Assembly (NCBI GenBank): GCA_030248215.1
Contig: JASANG010001464.1
Coordinates: 37,530-101,529, forward strand
Direction of reading: 5' to 3'
DNA length: 64,000 nucleotides
From: Enoplolaimus lenunculus
Lineage: Eukaryota > Nematoda > Enoplea > Enoplida > Thoracostomopsidae
Shown here: one piece after another, positions 50,581 through 62,927 of the stretch
How positions within the stretch are numbered: position 1 is the first letter of the stretch
Layout: every line of letters starts with the position of its first letter
Program-made: the position numbers and the translations under genes
Notes under the pieces: generated by a model
The model's input: only the letters and a program-made list of their open reading frames with translations
What the model was told of the DNA's origin: nothing
The model's database searches: none

Positions 50581-52440
50581 TTATATTAGCTTGAAGTCAA
50601 AGAAAGTGCAAACGCTTTCCCTTCGACTGAACGTATCTATTCATGAAAACCATTAGATTTTGTACCCTCTTTAGATACACCACTGTAGTTCAGAAGTCAT
50701 TTCACTCAGTCATATAACAAGAAATAACAAGTAAATCATATTGAAAACATTAAAATAACACCAGCGTCTGTTGTTTATTTGCACTTGGATTATAATGCAA
50801 CGCAGCAAAGCAAAAACTGTATGAATCGTGAATTTACGATTTGTCTATAAACCTGCACTTAATACCTACTTAGATATTATAAAAACTCTTCAGTTTGACT
50901 GCATATATTCGTACATTCCACTTTAAGGCTAAAATTGTAGAAAGACAAGCAATCAAAGCACCTCTAAATTTATTTCTTCCAGTCCTAATATATTTTTCTT
51001 AGTAAATGCTGTTAGATGCCGTGGATCGGCCTAAGGATCCGTAGCCATTCTTTCTAGTGCGAATTTTATAAACTTAATATGTTTTCGAAGTCTTTGGGCA
51101 ATGCAAAAGAGTTCGGCGAAAAACTTTTTTACACAAACGAAAACACGAAACTCGCAAGAGATGGCTTCTAAGGTTCTAACTTCTTGCCAATATATTAATT
51201 AGGATCACGATTTCTGTTGGTAGATCTATCTCCAGTGGAACGGTACAATAAATATGAACAACCAAAAGCTTTCTAAGTTTAAAAAATATATTCTGAATAT
51301 AAATGCACTGTTAATGTTAACTGCCAAAACTCTACATCAATTGCAAAAAGCAACTTGCTTGTACTGTGCTGGAAATATGCCCATGATAATGTATGTTGGG
51401 GCTTTCAACTTTAATATAGATTACGATCCCGTTAACCCACAGGTTCAAAACAGTGGCGGATGCAGGAGAAAAACCTGCACATGCCAGTGTTTCTGCGAAA
51501 GGTACTCTGAGATAAATTGTGTAAATATTCATTACTGGAAGCATTTTCGTAGGAAATAAACGTTAAACAACCAAATATTGGCGAAAATCTAGCATTTAAA
51601 TATTTGTTGAACTTTAAAATAGTCAAATTATTTTAAAAACATAATTACATCAATTGCTCGTTCATCAATTGAATTCTGCTTTCTGAATATCTGAATCTGT
51701 GCCTAAAGAATTATTCAGTTGTACAAAAAGTTATAATTTTTTGGAAATATATTTATCGGCAACGAAATCCTGCCTACGTTTCTTTTGCAAGATCCGAATG
51801 AGGGAAATCTAGTTTATCAGGTCCCTCTCAACTGAGCCATGCAAAATTATAAATTTGCACAGTGATTTTATGCTTAAATTGATCCGGTTTCTGGCTCGCT
51901 TTGCTTCCAAACATTTCTTCCGTCACTATTTCACTTCAGCCAGTTGTACAAGGTTTTGAATAATACGCTGGCATATGGATGTCAACCTTCTCACTCTCTG
52001 CGTTCTCTCGTGAAAGCCTTTTGTCCGACGATATACCATCCCAAACCGACCAAGCTTCATAATAAAGTTTTTCAGTCATATATAAAGTTGGTGCCAGTTA
52101 GCTATTTTTAAGACAAAATGCTAACGTATAGTAAAATTTCAGATACTTTTGATTGTTTCGGTTGAACAGTTCGACATCAGCAGATCACTTAACCTAGAAA
52201 TACTATCCACTACAGTGTTTGTGATACAAACGGAAAATATTTTTTGATTTTAGTGAAACCAGACATGATTTTGAATTTAGTTTTGACGTCAATACATGGT
52301 CAGATTTTTTGGTATAAAAATAATTACTAATTTAAAGATGTTTGAAATCTTTATATTACCATTTATAATGTTTGTTGTAACAGATGAGCGCCTACTTATA
52401 TATTAATCCTGTTTTTAAAATAGAGCCTGTCATTCAGAGA
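50581..52440. other. AT-rich stretch, nothing recognised
   Basis: A plus-strand frame of 101 residues (51254-51559) has a Cys-rich end (CRRKTCTCQCFCERYSEINC) but no signal peptide, splice context or family resemblance. The rest holds no gene I can support. Confidence 0.35.
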
Positions 52441-52449
52441 ACGACCATT

Positions 52450-52600
52450 TGAACGCTTAGGCTAAGTTTGAAGGTTTAGGCTTTCATGCTTAGAAATAAG
52501 ATTTCATATGCTTAAATCAAAGCCTATATCTTACATCAGCCTTTACCTAATCTATGCCTAAGCCTATTTCTGTACCTTAGCCTTAAATGTGAGGGAAGTG
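52450..52600. repeat. Degenerate telomere-like tract
   Basis: TTAGGCTAAG and GGTTTAGGCT on the left, AAGCCTAT/CCTAAGCC on the right. Confidence 0.5.
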
Positions 52601-53780
52601 TATACGAGCCGGCAGTTTCGCAGGTCTTCGATAGATTGGAAACCAAAAGCGACAACGATAGAAGCAAAGACCTATTGTTTCAAAAACTTCAGCCTACTTT
52701 ACGATGCGCGCACCTCCACAACTACTTTTACTGGTGACTATATATATTTGTACTTATTTTCTGTAAGTTTATCTAACCTAAGAGTGCTCGATGGACAATT
52801 TATATCAATATGCTAAACAATGATTGGCATTCAAGCGTCAGCAAACCTTCGAGGTGGGCTCCATCGTAAGGAATCATCCTGGAGGGGTGGAACAAAATCC
52901 AAAACGAGGGCATATATGCGGGGTCAATTTATAATGGTGGAACAAAGTGCAAAAATTTTGAAACCATTTGACGGTTTAAGGCCGCCGCTGCGGTACACGG
53001 GGTCTTCAAAACCAAGCGAAGGAGGCCCTTAATGACAACAAAATTTAATTAGAATACTTAGGTCGAAATCTATCAAAGTGGAACGTTCTATAATTAACCC
53101 ATTGCCACATAGAGTAACTGCGAGCAGCATAGCGCAAACTGTATACGTGAATCATTACACAATGAGCAGCGTTTGACAAAACTGCGCTTATGTGCAGTAC
53201 AAAAATTTTACAAGACATGAGAGCCCCCTCGTGTTCAAAGCGCCAACCTCCTACATGTGAGCGATGATGGTAAAACCTAGCTTACTTGATTATCAGTTCT
53301 AAATCAAAACAAGACACCTGTAATAGTGATTCAAAACAAAAAACTAAACGAGTTCTTTCATATTGTTGCATATAAATCATTACAATTATCTGTGATACAT
53401 GATGCTTCATAGCAAATAGGCGTATAATTTCGTAGTTTTCAATGTGATCTGAAATCTACTCGCGATGAATTAAATATCTCCTACTTCAAAAAATACGCAA
53501 ATCAGAGGTGTATAATTTGACTTAACACAAATGAAGTGACGAGACTGTCGATTCATCAAGAATATCATTTAAGCAGTCGATATTGAACAGAAAAGGTACA
53601 AAACAAAGCCGTAGTAAGCCAAAGAAATAGGGTCAACAGTGCAAAGCAACCTTTTGTGGTGGGAAAATAACGTTAATGGTGATGCTAAAACTGCATTTTA
53701 AGATGCACTGAAAACTCCAATATTTGGCAAAACTTTTAGGCAACTTCCACAACAACATGCGCACACCAGGTGGCTTTTGA
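52601..53780. other. No gene recognised
   Basis: AT-rich, unclassified sequence. Confidence 0.35.
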
Positions 53781-53792
53781 GGGGGTAGTGTC

Positions 53793-54140
53793 ATGGACAC
53801 TAAAGCCATAAAAGCTTTAGTATCCTTGACGCTGAAGCCAAAAAGCTTCAGTATCCTGGACACTGAAGTGTTTTTGGCTTCGGTGTCTCGAACAGGCTTC
53901 AGTGTCCGTAGAAGCTTTTTTGACTGCAGTAGCCTGGATACTGCAGCTTTTTGGCTTCAGTATTCTGGACACTGAAGCAAAAAAGTTCAGTCCTGGATAC
54001 TAAAGCCAAAAAACTTCAGTATCCTGGGCAGTGAAGCCAAAAAACTTCAGTATCCTTGGCACTGAAAACAAAAAAGCTTCAGTATGTTGCACTCTGAAGT
54101 TTTTTGGCTTCAGTGTACCGGATACTGAAGCTTTTAGCGT
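53793..54140. repeat. Palindromic tandem array (CTGAAGC..GCTTCAG)
   Basis: About eight alternations of CACTGAAGCCAAAAAGCTTC-type and AGTATCCTGG(A/G)CACTGAAG motifs. Each CTGAAG...CTTCAG pair is an inverted repeat, giving successive potential hairpins. Short frames (KPKSF, SVSRT repeats) are artefacts. Confidence 0.85.
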
Positions 54141-55245
54141 CGTCGTTTTACTTAGTAGGAATACTCTCCTATAAAATTTGGCCAATACAAATGTTTTAAT
54201 TGGTCACCTGTTTGTCAGGAACTAAAGGTTTTCTAAAATCAAATATTCAATGCAAACAGTATTTTGCAGGTCTCCGGTTGTACCATGAACCATTTTCAAC
54301 TGTACACGTTAGGCAATGAAAATTATATTAAATATACTTTTGCTAATTTTTTAAATTTATATACGTTACAAAATGGTTCAGGTCCATCTGAAACATTGCA
54401 AAAAATTGTATCCGTAACTTGCAGTTCAATCTATTAATAACTGTCAACCAAAACTTTTCCTTAAACCTTTATTTCTGTAAGTAAATAAGTCTAACACATT
54501 TGAAGCTATTTCTAAACCCACTTGAACCCCCTCAATTTTTCTAATAGAATTACACTCTTTGGCGAATATATACTACTTTTAGATTAAAAATGCAGGACGC
54601 ACATAAATACTATCCGACATACTGTTAATAGTATATTTTATAGCAGAAAAGAATTTAAGTCACAGTTAAAAATAAACAATGCCGCCCCCCAATAAACAGC
54701 GACCGAAAAACCATCGTCAACTAAAAAGTAGAACTTTTCTATGATCGCAATTTCGAGACCGCAAACTGACCTTATTTTGTTGAGAGAGACTGAGTCAAAC
54801 GATTTGTATACTGCAAACAATTTTGAGCAATTCTTAGTTGACAAAAAACCAATTTCTAGAACACATTTGAGAAAATTTTTTGACAAAACACGAAGTTTTA
54901 AAAAATAATCAAAAACTATTCTTTTGGTTAGTCAGATATAGGGACATAATGCAACTTTCATGGTATCATTCATGCGTTCACCAATCATAAAGCTTCAGCG
55001 TGCAGGCTGCTGAAACCAAATACATTTCAGCGTAAGCTTTTCCTACTGGTATAGAAGCTGTTGGAAATATTATTGCTGAGGCTGTTATGTCCTATAAGTT
55101 AAGGATTCTCAGTGACATCTTCCAATAATCCATTAATGTTTGGCAAGATATATTGCTTCAAGTAAAGTTTTAAAGCTTTGATTAAATTCTAATGAAACAG
55201 TTAAAATTGAGTTCTAATTTGTATATTGGGACTCTTGTAGGTTTT
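54141..55245. other. AT-rich, no gene recognised
   Basis: Nothing supportable; the 82-residue minus-strand frame at 54638-54886 has no recognisable features. Confidence 0.35.
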
Positions 55246-55249
55246 TCCC

Positions 55250-55470
55250 TTAATAACGATTAAGCTTAGCCTTTTGGCAAAGGCTTTGATTTAGGAATAT
55301 ATATGGCTAGGCACTCTTAGGCTTAAAGCTAAGTCTTTAGACAATTGCTTAGGGTGATGGCTAGCACTACCTATGCCTAACCATAAGCCTAAACTTTTGT
55401 CTAAAGACTAAGCCTAGCCTAAGCCTTGGCGTAAAGCCCAAACCTAAGGCTAAACCTAAGCGTTTGGGAT
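55250..55470. repeat. Degenerate telomere-like tract with orientation switch
   Basis: AAGCTTAGCC, TCTTAGGCTTAAAGCTAAG on the left and CTAAGCCTAGCCTAAGCC, CCTAAGGCTAAACCTAAGC on the right: the two halves are inverted. Confidence 0.6.
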
Positions 55471-56660
55471 AGTATACAAGAGCAGATGCAACCACTCAAA
55501 CACCGTTTGACGCTATAATATTGTCAACTTATGAGCGGCTAAACCGCTTGCGTCAATAGGACTGAATCAACATTCCGATGCTAGTATAAAAACCTGAAAT
55601 TGTGTTGGCTTCAAGTTGAAATTCTTCCCTCAAAGTTTATACAAAGTTCCGATAAAAAAGCAACAAAAACACATTACTTATTACTCTCCTACCATCAGAT
55701 GGAAACTTTTAAAAATGTTCGTACAGAAATGACGAACTTGCATGTCTGTCAACACTTATATGGCTTAAGTGCAACAAAAGTAGATTTTGTAACTCGTTGG
55801 AATCAATTTTTGTGCTTAACTTTTATAAAACAAACTTTTATGTTTGCTCGGTAGCCGCTAAGCTCGACTTACTAACAACATTTTATCTTCAAGATCGAAA
55901 ATTAATAAGGTTTTCTATAAAAATGCAAATCTGTTGAAAAAAGTTAACTATATCTAATACCTCTATACATACTTTCATGCTGAATCAAAGGCACCAATTT
56001 TCCAATAAATTATCTCACATCGGACCTGCGCTGTTTAACTGTTAATTAAACATTAAAATGTATAACTTAATAGTATAATCGTTAAACAAGAGCATGCAAC
56101 TAAGTTAAATCAACGTTTAAATGTGCCGGTAAAAATTGGTCCGGTTTCACCGAAGAAACGTTTTTAGATTTAAAAAATTTTAAATATTATTTAAAGCAAA
56201 CTGCAAAAAAATTTGCATGCACTCAAATTGGAAAAAGTCCGCATCCCCCATTTTCTTTTATTGTTTCGGATTTAAGCAACTTCTTGCCAGAATGTATTTT
56301 TGATTTCAGCAATTTGCTTCAACCTTTCAAATTTTATCAAACTATGATTATAGCAAAATAAAAGGTTCTAAAGACGAAACAAAACAGAATATGTAGGCGA
56401 AGGCTTAACTCTAATTGATTTAGTGGCTTTCTGTTTAATGCTAGTATGTGAAGCTAATTAGAAATATACGGATTTCAATTAAACGCTAACAACAACTAGC
56501 GTCTTGTCGTTTGGCAATACAATTAGTTTGACAGTGGCAGTCGACATTATGGCAAGTACTGCGTTTGCAATACTAGTAGTAGGATCAATAGCGAATGATT
56601 TACTAAGAGTATGCAAGTTAATTGAAGACTGTGTGGGAACATTTGTACGATACTGAATTG
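55471..56660. other. AT-rich, no gene recognised
   Basis: Nothing supportable. Confidence 0.35.
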
Positions 56661-56674
56661 AAATTACCCTGCCC

Positions 56675-57315
56675 AAATATTGGGAGGGATGATGAGTATA
56701 ATCAAGAGTGGATGATCACTCTTTATAACAAGAGTGTGCAACTGAGTACATTCTGTGTATTAAAAATGTACCCGGCACGCGTTGCGTTTTTGGCCTACCC
56801 CCTTGTTTAGGGGGTCTGTATGCAGTTTTATAAACGTTGTATTAAAACTACTGTGTTAATATTGTCATACACGCAGCGAACCTGGACGCTAGGAGCAAAT
56901 TGTAACCCCTCCTTGTTTAAGGGGTGATGTGTGTACTGAAGCATACTAGGTTAATCTCTTGCTTAAACCCCCCTAATTGAGGGGGTCGAACAAAAATGCA
57001 ACGCGTGCTGATACATTTAGTGTCATGCACAGCCCAAGCAGTTGCACACTCTTCTGCAAGGTGGACATCATCCTCTCTTCATATAATGTATTTTACAGAC
57101 ACGTTACAACTAAATGATTGGAAAATGAACGCAGTGGTATGATTTCTTTACACAAACGTCTTTAAGACTGCATAATTACAGACTTTGTGAGCTACAATTC
57201 CACACAAACGTGGCTAAGGCATTGCAAAAACGCAACGCGCGCCGGGCACATTCCATATATTACACATATTTACACAGTTGCACGCTCTTGTCTAAGACAG
57301 AATTTCATGCATTTT
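56675..57315. repeat. Dispersed about 110-nt repeat, three copies, with C/G hairpins
   Basis: A unit beginning ACGCAACGCG(T/C)GCCGGG.ACATT and ending AGTTGCACACTCTTGT occurs inverted at 56675-56800 and direct at 56994-57080 and 57226-57310; a fourth relative is at 46337-46440. Between the first two lie three stem-loops: CCCCCTTGTTTAGGGGG (56801), CCCCTCCTTGTTTAAGGGG (about 56908-56926) and CCCCCCTAATTGAGGGGG (about 56968-56985). Confidence 0.7.
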
Positions 57316-57778
57316 AGGCAGAATTTAATACATTTTTGATTGAAGCTGTTCCGACCATTCATGAGTCAATATCGCCGTTTTGCTCTTGCTGCAGCTGGTT
57401 TTACAGCTGCTCAGCTAAAAGTAATGTTGCCGACCGTTCTTCTTACAGCGATTAGGTTTTTCACATCTTTATACTTGACTTTGGAATGATTGGTGTCCGG
57501 AAATACTTGTGTTCATCATATTCCAAAACAAAGAACTGTTCACATGTGATAATAGCAAAAAGAAAAAACTTTCAAAAAACAACATGACAGACAGCTTTGA
57601 ATTCAACGAGTCTTTGCATAGAAACAATAGAAAATAAATAAAGAGAACAAGGAAGAAGCATTTAAATGAGTAATTATTATTCCATACTCGAACTACTTAG
57701 CATTGAGCGAAGAGACTTTAAACTGAAATGTATCAGTTTCTGCTTAAAATAGCTCAAAAATCGTTATTTTGTATCTAC

Positions 57779-57875
57779 TATAATTGTGATGTACTCAGCT
57801 GGAAGGTGAAAGTCTTGTAGACAGAGGACAGGTCCAAAATGCATAGGGTATGTTTTGGTTGGCAATCCAGGCAAC
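57779..57875 (-). CDS. Plausible internal exon of an unidentified gene
   Basis: 97 nt between acceptor TATTCGCAG and donor GTAGATAC, phase 2 in and 0 out. Encodes LPGLPTKTYPMHFGPVLCLQ then DFHLPAEYITII, which looks like conserved protein sequence. The family is not recognised and neighbouring exons were not identified. Confidence 0.45.
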
Positions 57876-57984
57876 CTGCGAATAATATTATATAAATTGA
57901 TGTTTAAAATTAACTATGTTAAAATTGTTAAAAGTGAATCGTATAATCGAAAACCACAAGAAACTGAACCGTGAATCACACCGT

Positions 57985-58222
57985 GTAAATTCCAGTGAGT
58001 TGATTTAATCATGTCATAAAATGAATTTGTCGTTTCTGGTTTTTCCTGAGTTAATAAACAGTCAACATTTACTCACTGTAAGCTGATTTAATTCCGGGTG
58101 AGTTAATTAATTGACTTAGAATGAGTTCAATCGATTCATAATTCTGAGTTCTGAAAGACCAAATTCCGACTCAGTGATTCAACACATTCTGAATAAATTA
58201 AACATTAATATTTACAGTGCAT
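57985..58222. mobile_element. GAGTTGAT-rich MITE-like repeat, copy 3
   Basis: Left end GTGTAAATTCCAGTGAGTTGA, right end TATTTACAGTGCA, internal AATTCTGAGTTCTGAAAGAC as in the copies at 17965 and 37985. Confidence 0.65.
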
Positions 58223-58534
58223 ATGGGCTCATCATAACAATAATGTACGCAAGAAACTCTCGTACAATACCGCACAGTGACATATAGTGACGGGCGGTGA
58301 CAGTCGGCACTGGATGACATTAAATTTTTTTAAAATTATAGCGTCACCGTAAAACGGTTCCTGTATTGTGATTTCCATAGAATCTATGGAAAGCACAAGT
58401 GAATCCACAACTAAAAAGTTTTTTATATTCTTTGCATAGCTGGTTAGTTTAACATAAACTTTTCTAAAACGTTTAGCTTGTTTTTAAACGTCTTTAAGTA
58501 ACTGTTAATATGAGCTCCAGCCGCTCAAAAATAG

Positions 58535-58743
58535 GGCCCATGTAAAGATCAGGGGCGAAACGTTTTTATGTGGGACTCGAAAAGAGTAAGCTTAAGCGTT
58601 TGACTAACTTTTTTTGCTTGGCTTAGGCTTAGGCTTAAACTTAGGCTTAGAAATATGCTCATTCTTACGTTTAGGCTTAGGCTTAGATTTAAGCTCAGGA
58701 ATACACTTATAATACTGTTCCGCCTCTGTTCTTTGCATTGGCT
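58535..58743 (+). mobile_element. TTAGGC-bearing MITE, copy 2
   Basis: 209 bp, left end GGCCCATGTAAAGATCAGGG, right end complement of AGCCAATGCAAAGAACAGAG. Flanks AAAAATAG and AAAAGTAG match at seven of eight positions. The interior has GGCTTAGGCTTAGGCTTAAA and TTTAGGCTTAGGCTTAG runs in the same orientation as copies 1 and 3. Confidence 0.85.
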
Positions 58744-59223
58744 AAAAGTAGGAATCACAGGAATGTAAAACGATGTATACAGAAAGAAATTAAATTTAGC
58801 TTAATTTGCACATAGCAGTCGCAGTTGCTGATCATTCCAATTTCATATTTTGTAGACCCATCAAACGGACTTCCACGTAAATTCTCAACACGACGGTTTA
58901 GTTTGAAGTTCTGGTATGGCCGTATTATTTGCAACGGCGCAATTTATAACAATATTCTGATTCGTTTTGTTTATTGAATCGTTGTTGTTCTAAAATATAG
59001 CATTCTAGCAAAATTATAAGACAGACAATTGCCCGACTCCCTCTTGCTACCGCTTCAATAACATCTTACAGACATGAAATCAAATCTGAATGCTTGCAAC
59101 GAACCGAAACGTAAAACCCTAAGCCTAAACCGAGTCAAAAACTTACACCTAAAGTATAAACTCAAGGTTAAAAATAAGCGTAATCCTCAGCTTAAACGTA
59201 TTACAAACTTGGACTCAAACTGT

Positions 59224-59384
59224 GGTTCATGTATAGAACAGGACCGGATCGTTTTCCGGCGGGGCAGTAATAGAGTCAGTTTAAACTTTAGAATAAGTTT
59301 TTTGCATAGCCTTAGGCTTAGGCTTAATGTTAGGCTTAAAAATACGCTTATACTACAATTGCGGCCGTGTTCTATACATTGGCT
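59224..59384 (+). mobile_element. TTAGGC-bearing MITE, copy 3
   Basis: 161 bp, left end GGTTCATGTATAGAACAGG, right end complement of AGCCAATGTATAGAACACGG. Flanks CAAACTGT and CAAGCTGT match at seven of eight positions. Contains CCTTAGGCTTAGGCTTAATG. Shorter telomere-like core than the other copies. Confidence 0.82.
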
Positions 59385-59551
59385 CAAGCTGTGATATTCT
59401 GTACATTTTATAAATATATGCATAAGGTTCAGCCGTAGTTTAAAATTGAGCTTAATTGTAATCTTAGAAAAAATAAATAACCCACGATTGCAATAAACAG
59501 AGTTGTTATAAACAGGTGGCAATCGGTTGTAGTTTGAACTACTAATCGTAC

Positions 59552-59642
59552 CTCTTTCACTGACAATTTCGGTGGTATCAACTTGTGACGCAGACTTAGA
59601 TCTGTGCACTTTTTTGGTATTTGGTGGGCGTAAATTTACTTC
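59552..59642 (-). CDS. Plausible internal exon of an unidentified gene
   Basis: 91 nt between acceptor CAAATTTCAG and donor GTACGATT, phase 0 in and 1 out. Encodes a polar stretch (EVNLRPPNTKKVHRSKSASQ, then VDTTEIVSER) typical of a disordered region. It may belong to the same gene as 57779-57875, though phases do not join directly. Confidence 0.35.
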
Positions 59643-60293
59643 CTGAAATTTGAATAATATATTTGGAGTCAAATTGAATTGCTCTGAAATAACAGCTTAG
59701 CTTATATTAAAGTATATATAGGCTGAAGAAAACTATATTTTATAAATAATTATTGTTCAAAAATTAATACAAGAATTTGTGTTTTTGAGCTGATGAATAT
59801 ATTTTTTGCTGTTTTTGCTTGTTGTAAGGTTCCCAAACTCAACTTATGATTAAATTCATGTAACAATAAGCGTACAATAATTCCTATTGCAATTGTTTGC
59901 GGAACCCAAACCCGCGAGGTTGCGGCCAGATGCCTTTTTGAAACATCTAACACTTTCGCAGTGTGTACCCTATGACTATGTGACGATTAAATTCATACCA
60001 AACATATTTTCTGTCAAAAAAATACCACAAATTATTTTAAACATAATTTATTCACATTCCATAACTATAAGCTAAATTTTGGTCTAAATTCGCGTCTCTG
60101 TTAAAGTTTGTTAATACTTCAAGTTGCAATGCTAATTGGCGCCTGGAACATATATAAATTGTTGTAATTGTACATTTGGGGGGCTCAGTTTTCTGAATAA
60201 AGTTTCATACGGTCAGTTTATTTTTTATACTTCACTTGCGGTAGCCGTGGGTGCATTTTTTCTGTTTAAATAAATCTTGGAAGCGAGCGGAGC

Positions 60294-60391
60294 GCTTGGT
60301 TATAGGTCTTAGCTGTTGCTGTTGAACCGAGTGAAGCGCTTGGTTATAGGTCTTAGCTGTTGCTGTTGAACCGAGTGAATCGCTTGGTTAT
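60294..60391. repeat. 44-bp tandem repeat
   Basis: Two 44-bp units (60294-60337 and 60338-60381) beginning GCTTGGTTATAGGTCTTAGC, plus a 10-base third start. They lie just upstream of the second retroelement and may belong to its untranslated leader. Confidence 0.88.
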
Positions 60392-60687
60392 TAGAAAAGT
60401 TCAAGCTGGTTAGAATGTAGTATTCATCTACGGAGCCGTAATTTATTTGACTACCGAGGCTAGCGCTTGGCATATAGATCAGATTGCTCGAATTAATTTT
60501 ATCTTGTATTGTAGCCACCGTTGCATTGAGTTCTTGCGGAAGCCGTGGGATTTAAAACAAGTTTATCGAACTTTTTATGCGCCGTTCGCATTAATTGCTG
60601 TAGTAGTTCCGCATCCGATTTTAACTAAATTAAAACAAAATTCAAAAGAACTCGACTGTAGGCAATAAATATAAGGTTTACGTTATC

Positions 60688-62490
60688 GTGGTTCACGTTA
60701 ATTTATTACTAGAGCAAGCGCGTCGTTACACAGTCACATTGTATCAACAGACGAATGTTGCCAAATCGATCAGTCTACACCAACAAGAGATTCAGACGAT
60801 CAACGATCAACTTTGGTGCTTCAACAATGAAACAGATATTACAACTGTTGAGATGTTTAACGAATTCCCACAATTAAAAGACTTAGATTTGAAAGACTGC
60901 AGCTTAGACGAGTCGGAACAGCTCAAATTGAAAGAACTGCTAATAAAATATAAAGATGTTTTTGCTTGTGGAGACGACGACCTTGGTGAAACTGCACTTT
61001 GCTCTCACAAAATTGATACAGGTGACGCAAGGCCAATTAAACAATTGCCATACAGAACAGCGGTGTCACAGCGACCCGAAATTGCGCGAAAAATGTATGA
61101 AATGCTTAAATCTGGAGTAATTGAAAGATCTAATAGCGAATGGTCATCCCCAATTGTTCTTGTGCCCAATAAAGATGGAACCTGGCGATTTTGCGTCGAC
61201 TATAGAAAACTTAATGCAGTAACGCGAAAAGATAACTACCCGATGAAACGAATTGACGATCTTATTGGATCACTGCATAAAGCTAAATATTTTTGCACGT
61301 TGGATTTGGAAAGTGGCTATCATCAAATTCCAATGGATCCAAACAGCAAGCATAAAACAGCATTTGTCAGTCATGAAGGTTTATACCAGTTCAATAAACT
61401 ACCATTCGGATTATCAAACGCACCCGCTACTTTTCAAAGATTGATGGAAGCTGTCTTGCATGGTTTGGATTGGAAAATTTGCCCTGTGTATCTCGATGAC
61501 ATTTTAATAATTGGATCGGATGCTGAGCAATTATTACAACGTTTGGAAAAAGTGTTCGAGCGATTACGAATTGCTGGACTGAAGTTGAAAGTGAAAAAAT
61601 GCCAGTTTGGGCGCAGTACCGTACCGTTTCTTGGTCATGTTATTTCACCACAAGGGTTTTATCCGCAGTGTTCGAAGGTGGAAAAAATAATCAATTGGCC
61701 TGTACCAACCACACCAAAAGAAGTTCAGTCGTTCATGGGTTTGGCAAGTTACTACAGAACTTTTGTCTGGGGATTTTCGGAAATTGCAGCACCGCTTCAC
61801 GCATTATATAAAAAGAATCGAAACTTCGAATGGACTACGGAATGTCAGACTGCGTTCGATAAACTGAAACATTTGCTAAGTACAGCACCTGTTTTGGCTT
61901 TTCCGGATTTCGATAAAATTTTCACGATTCAGACCGACGCTAGTGAACATTCTATTGGAGAAGTACTTAGTCAACATGGCCCTGATGACAAGGAACACCC
62001 CGTCCATTTTGCTAGCCGAACTCTCACAAAAACGGAGCAGCGATATCCAACAGTTGAAAAAGAGACGTTGGCCGTAGTATGGGCAATTAGACAGTTTAGA
62101 CCTTACGTGTATGGAAGGAAATTTCAAGTGGTAACAGATCATCAACCACTCAAATGGTTACTGACAGTAAAGGATCCTCACGGAAGACTTTGCCGCTGGA
62201 GTTTGATGTTACAGGAATATGATTTTACAATCTATCATCGTTCTGGAAGGAAAAATTCAAACGCTGACGCGCTTTCGCGAAGACCAGAGTCGTTAACTGC
62301 GGATTTTGAAATAAATGATTCAACAGAGAAGTGTGAAGCTTGTAATAAGTTACTCCAATCGATTAAAGAACACAGTGGTACATGTTTTAACGTTACATTC
62401 GAAAAATTAGAGAAGGATTTATATGGACCCAATATTCAAGAATTGCAACAGAATGATCGTTTGTTATTTCGGTCAAAAATCAGTTGTTAG
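60688..62490 (+). pseudogene. Gypsy RT and RNase H, second family
   Basis: A 600-residue frame. RT blocks in order: WSSPIVLVPNKDGTWRFCVD, FCTLDLESGYHQIPM, KLPFGLSNAPATFQRLM, VYLDDILIIG (YxDD near 61487-61499) and FLGHVISPQGF. RNase H follows with IQTDASEHSIGEVLSQ, RTLTKTEQRYPTVEKETLAVV and NADALSRRP. The residue Gly-Glu replaces the usual Gly-Ala after SIG. It ends at a stop at 62488 caused by a small indel before the integrase frame, which overlaps it by seven bases. Confidence 0.92.
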
Positions 62491-62927
62491 ACTCGGAAAT
62501 TCAAGGCGATGACGACATTGCAGAACACAATTTCGTCATCGAAAATAACATTTTGTTTCGTAAATCGGAATCAAAGCGAAAAAGCATGCAGTTGGTGGTA
62601 CCGGAAGTTCTTAGAGAACAAGTATTGCGAGCATGTCACGATCATGTTTTAAGTGGACACATGGGAATTCGAAGGACATTACAAAATATACAAAAGAATT
62701 ACTATTGGCCAACTTTATACAACGACGTTAAACAATGGTGTGCTAGTTGCATTCCATGTACAACACGTCGAAATCCACAAGTCAAAACAATTCCAGAACT
62801 GCATTCAATACAAGCTGTGTCACCGTGGTATCAAGTTTCTTCGGATATTGTTGGTCCACTTCCACGATCTAGCCGAGGAAACATAATATGTAATCGTGTT
62901 TATGGATGCGTTCACAAAATGGGTTGA
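62484..62927 (+). pseudogene. Gypsy integrase N-terminal part, second family
   Basis: Carries the H2C2 zinc finger (H in CHDHVLSGHMG, then CASCIPCTTRR) and the first catalytic Asp in SSDIVGPLP. The frame breaks near 62890, just after SSRGN. Confidence 0.9.

Noticed and set aside
51254-51559. Cys-rich 101-residue frame
   Set aside because: No signal peptide, AT-rich surroundings and no supporting splice or promoter context.
58800-58960. Possible minus-strand exon (NFKLNRRVENLRGSPFDG)
   Set aside because: Reads well as protein but no acceptor or donor fits its frame, and it does not join in phase to the exons at 57779 or 59552.
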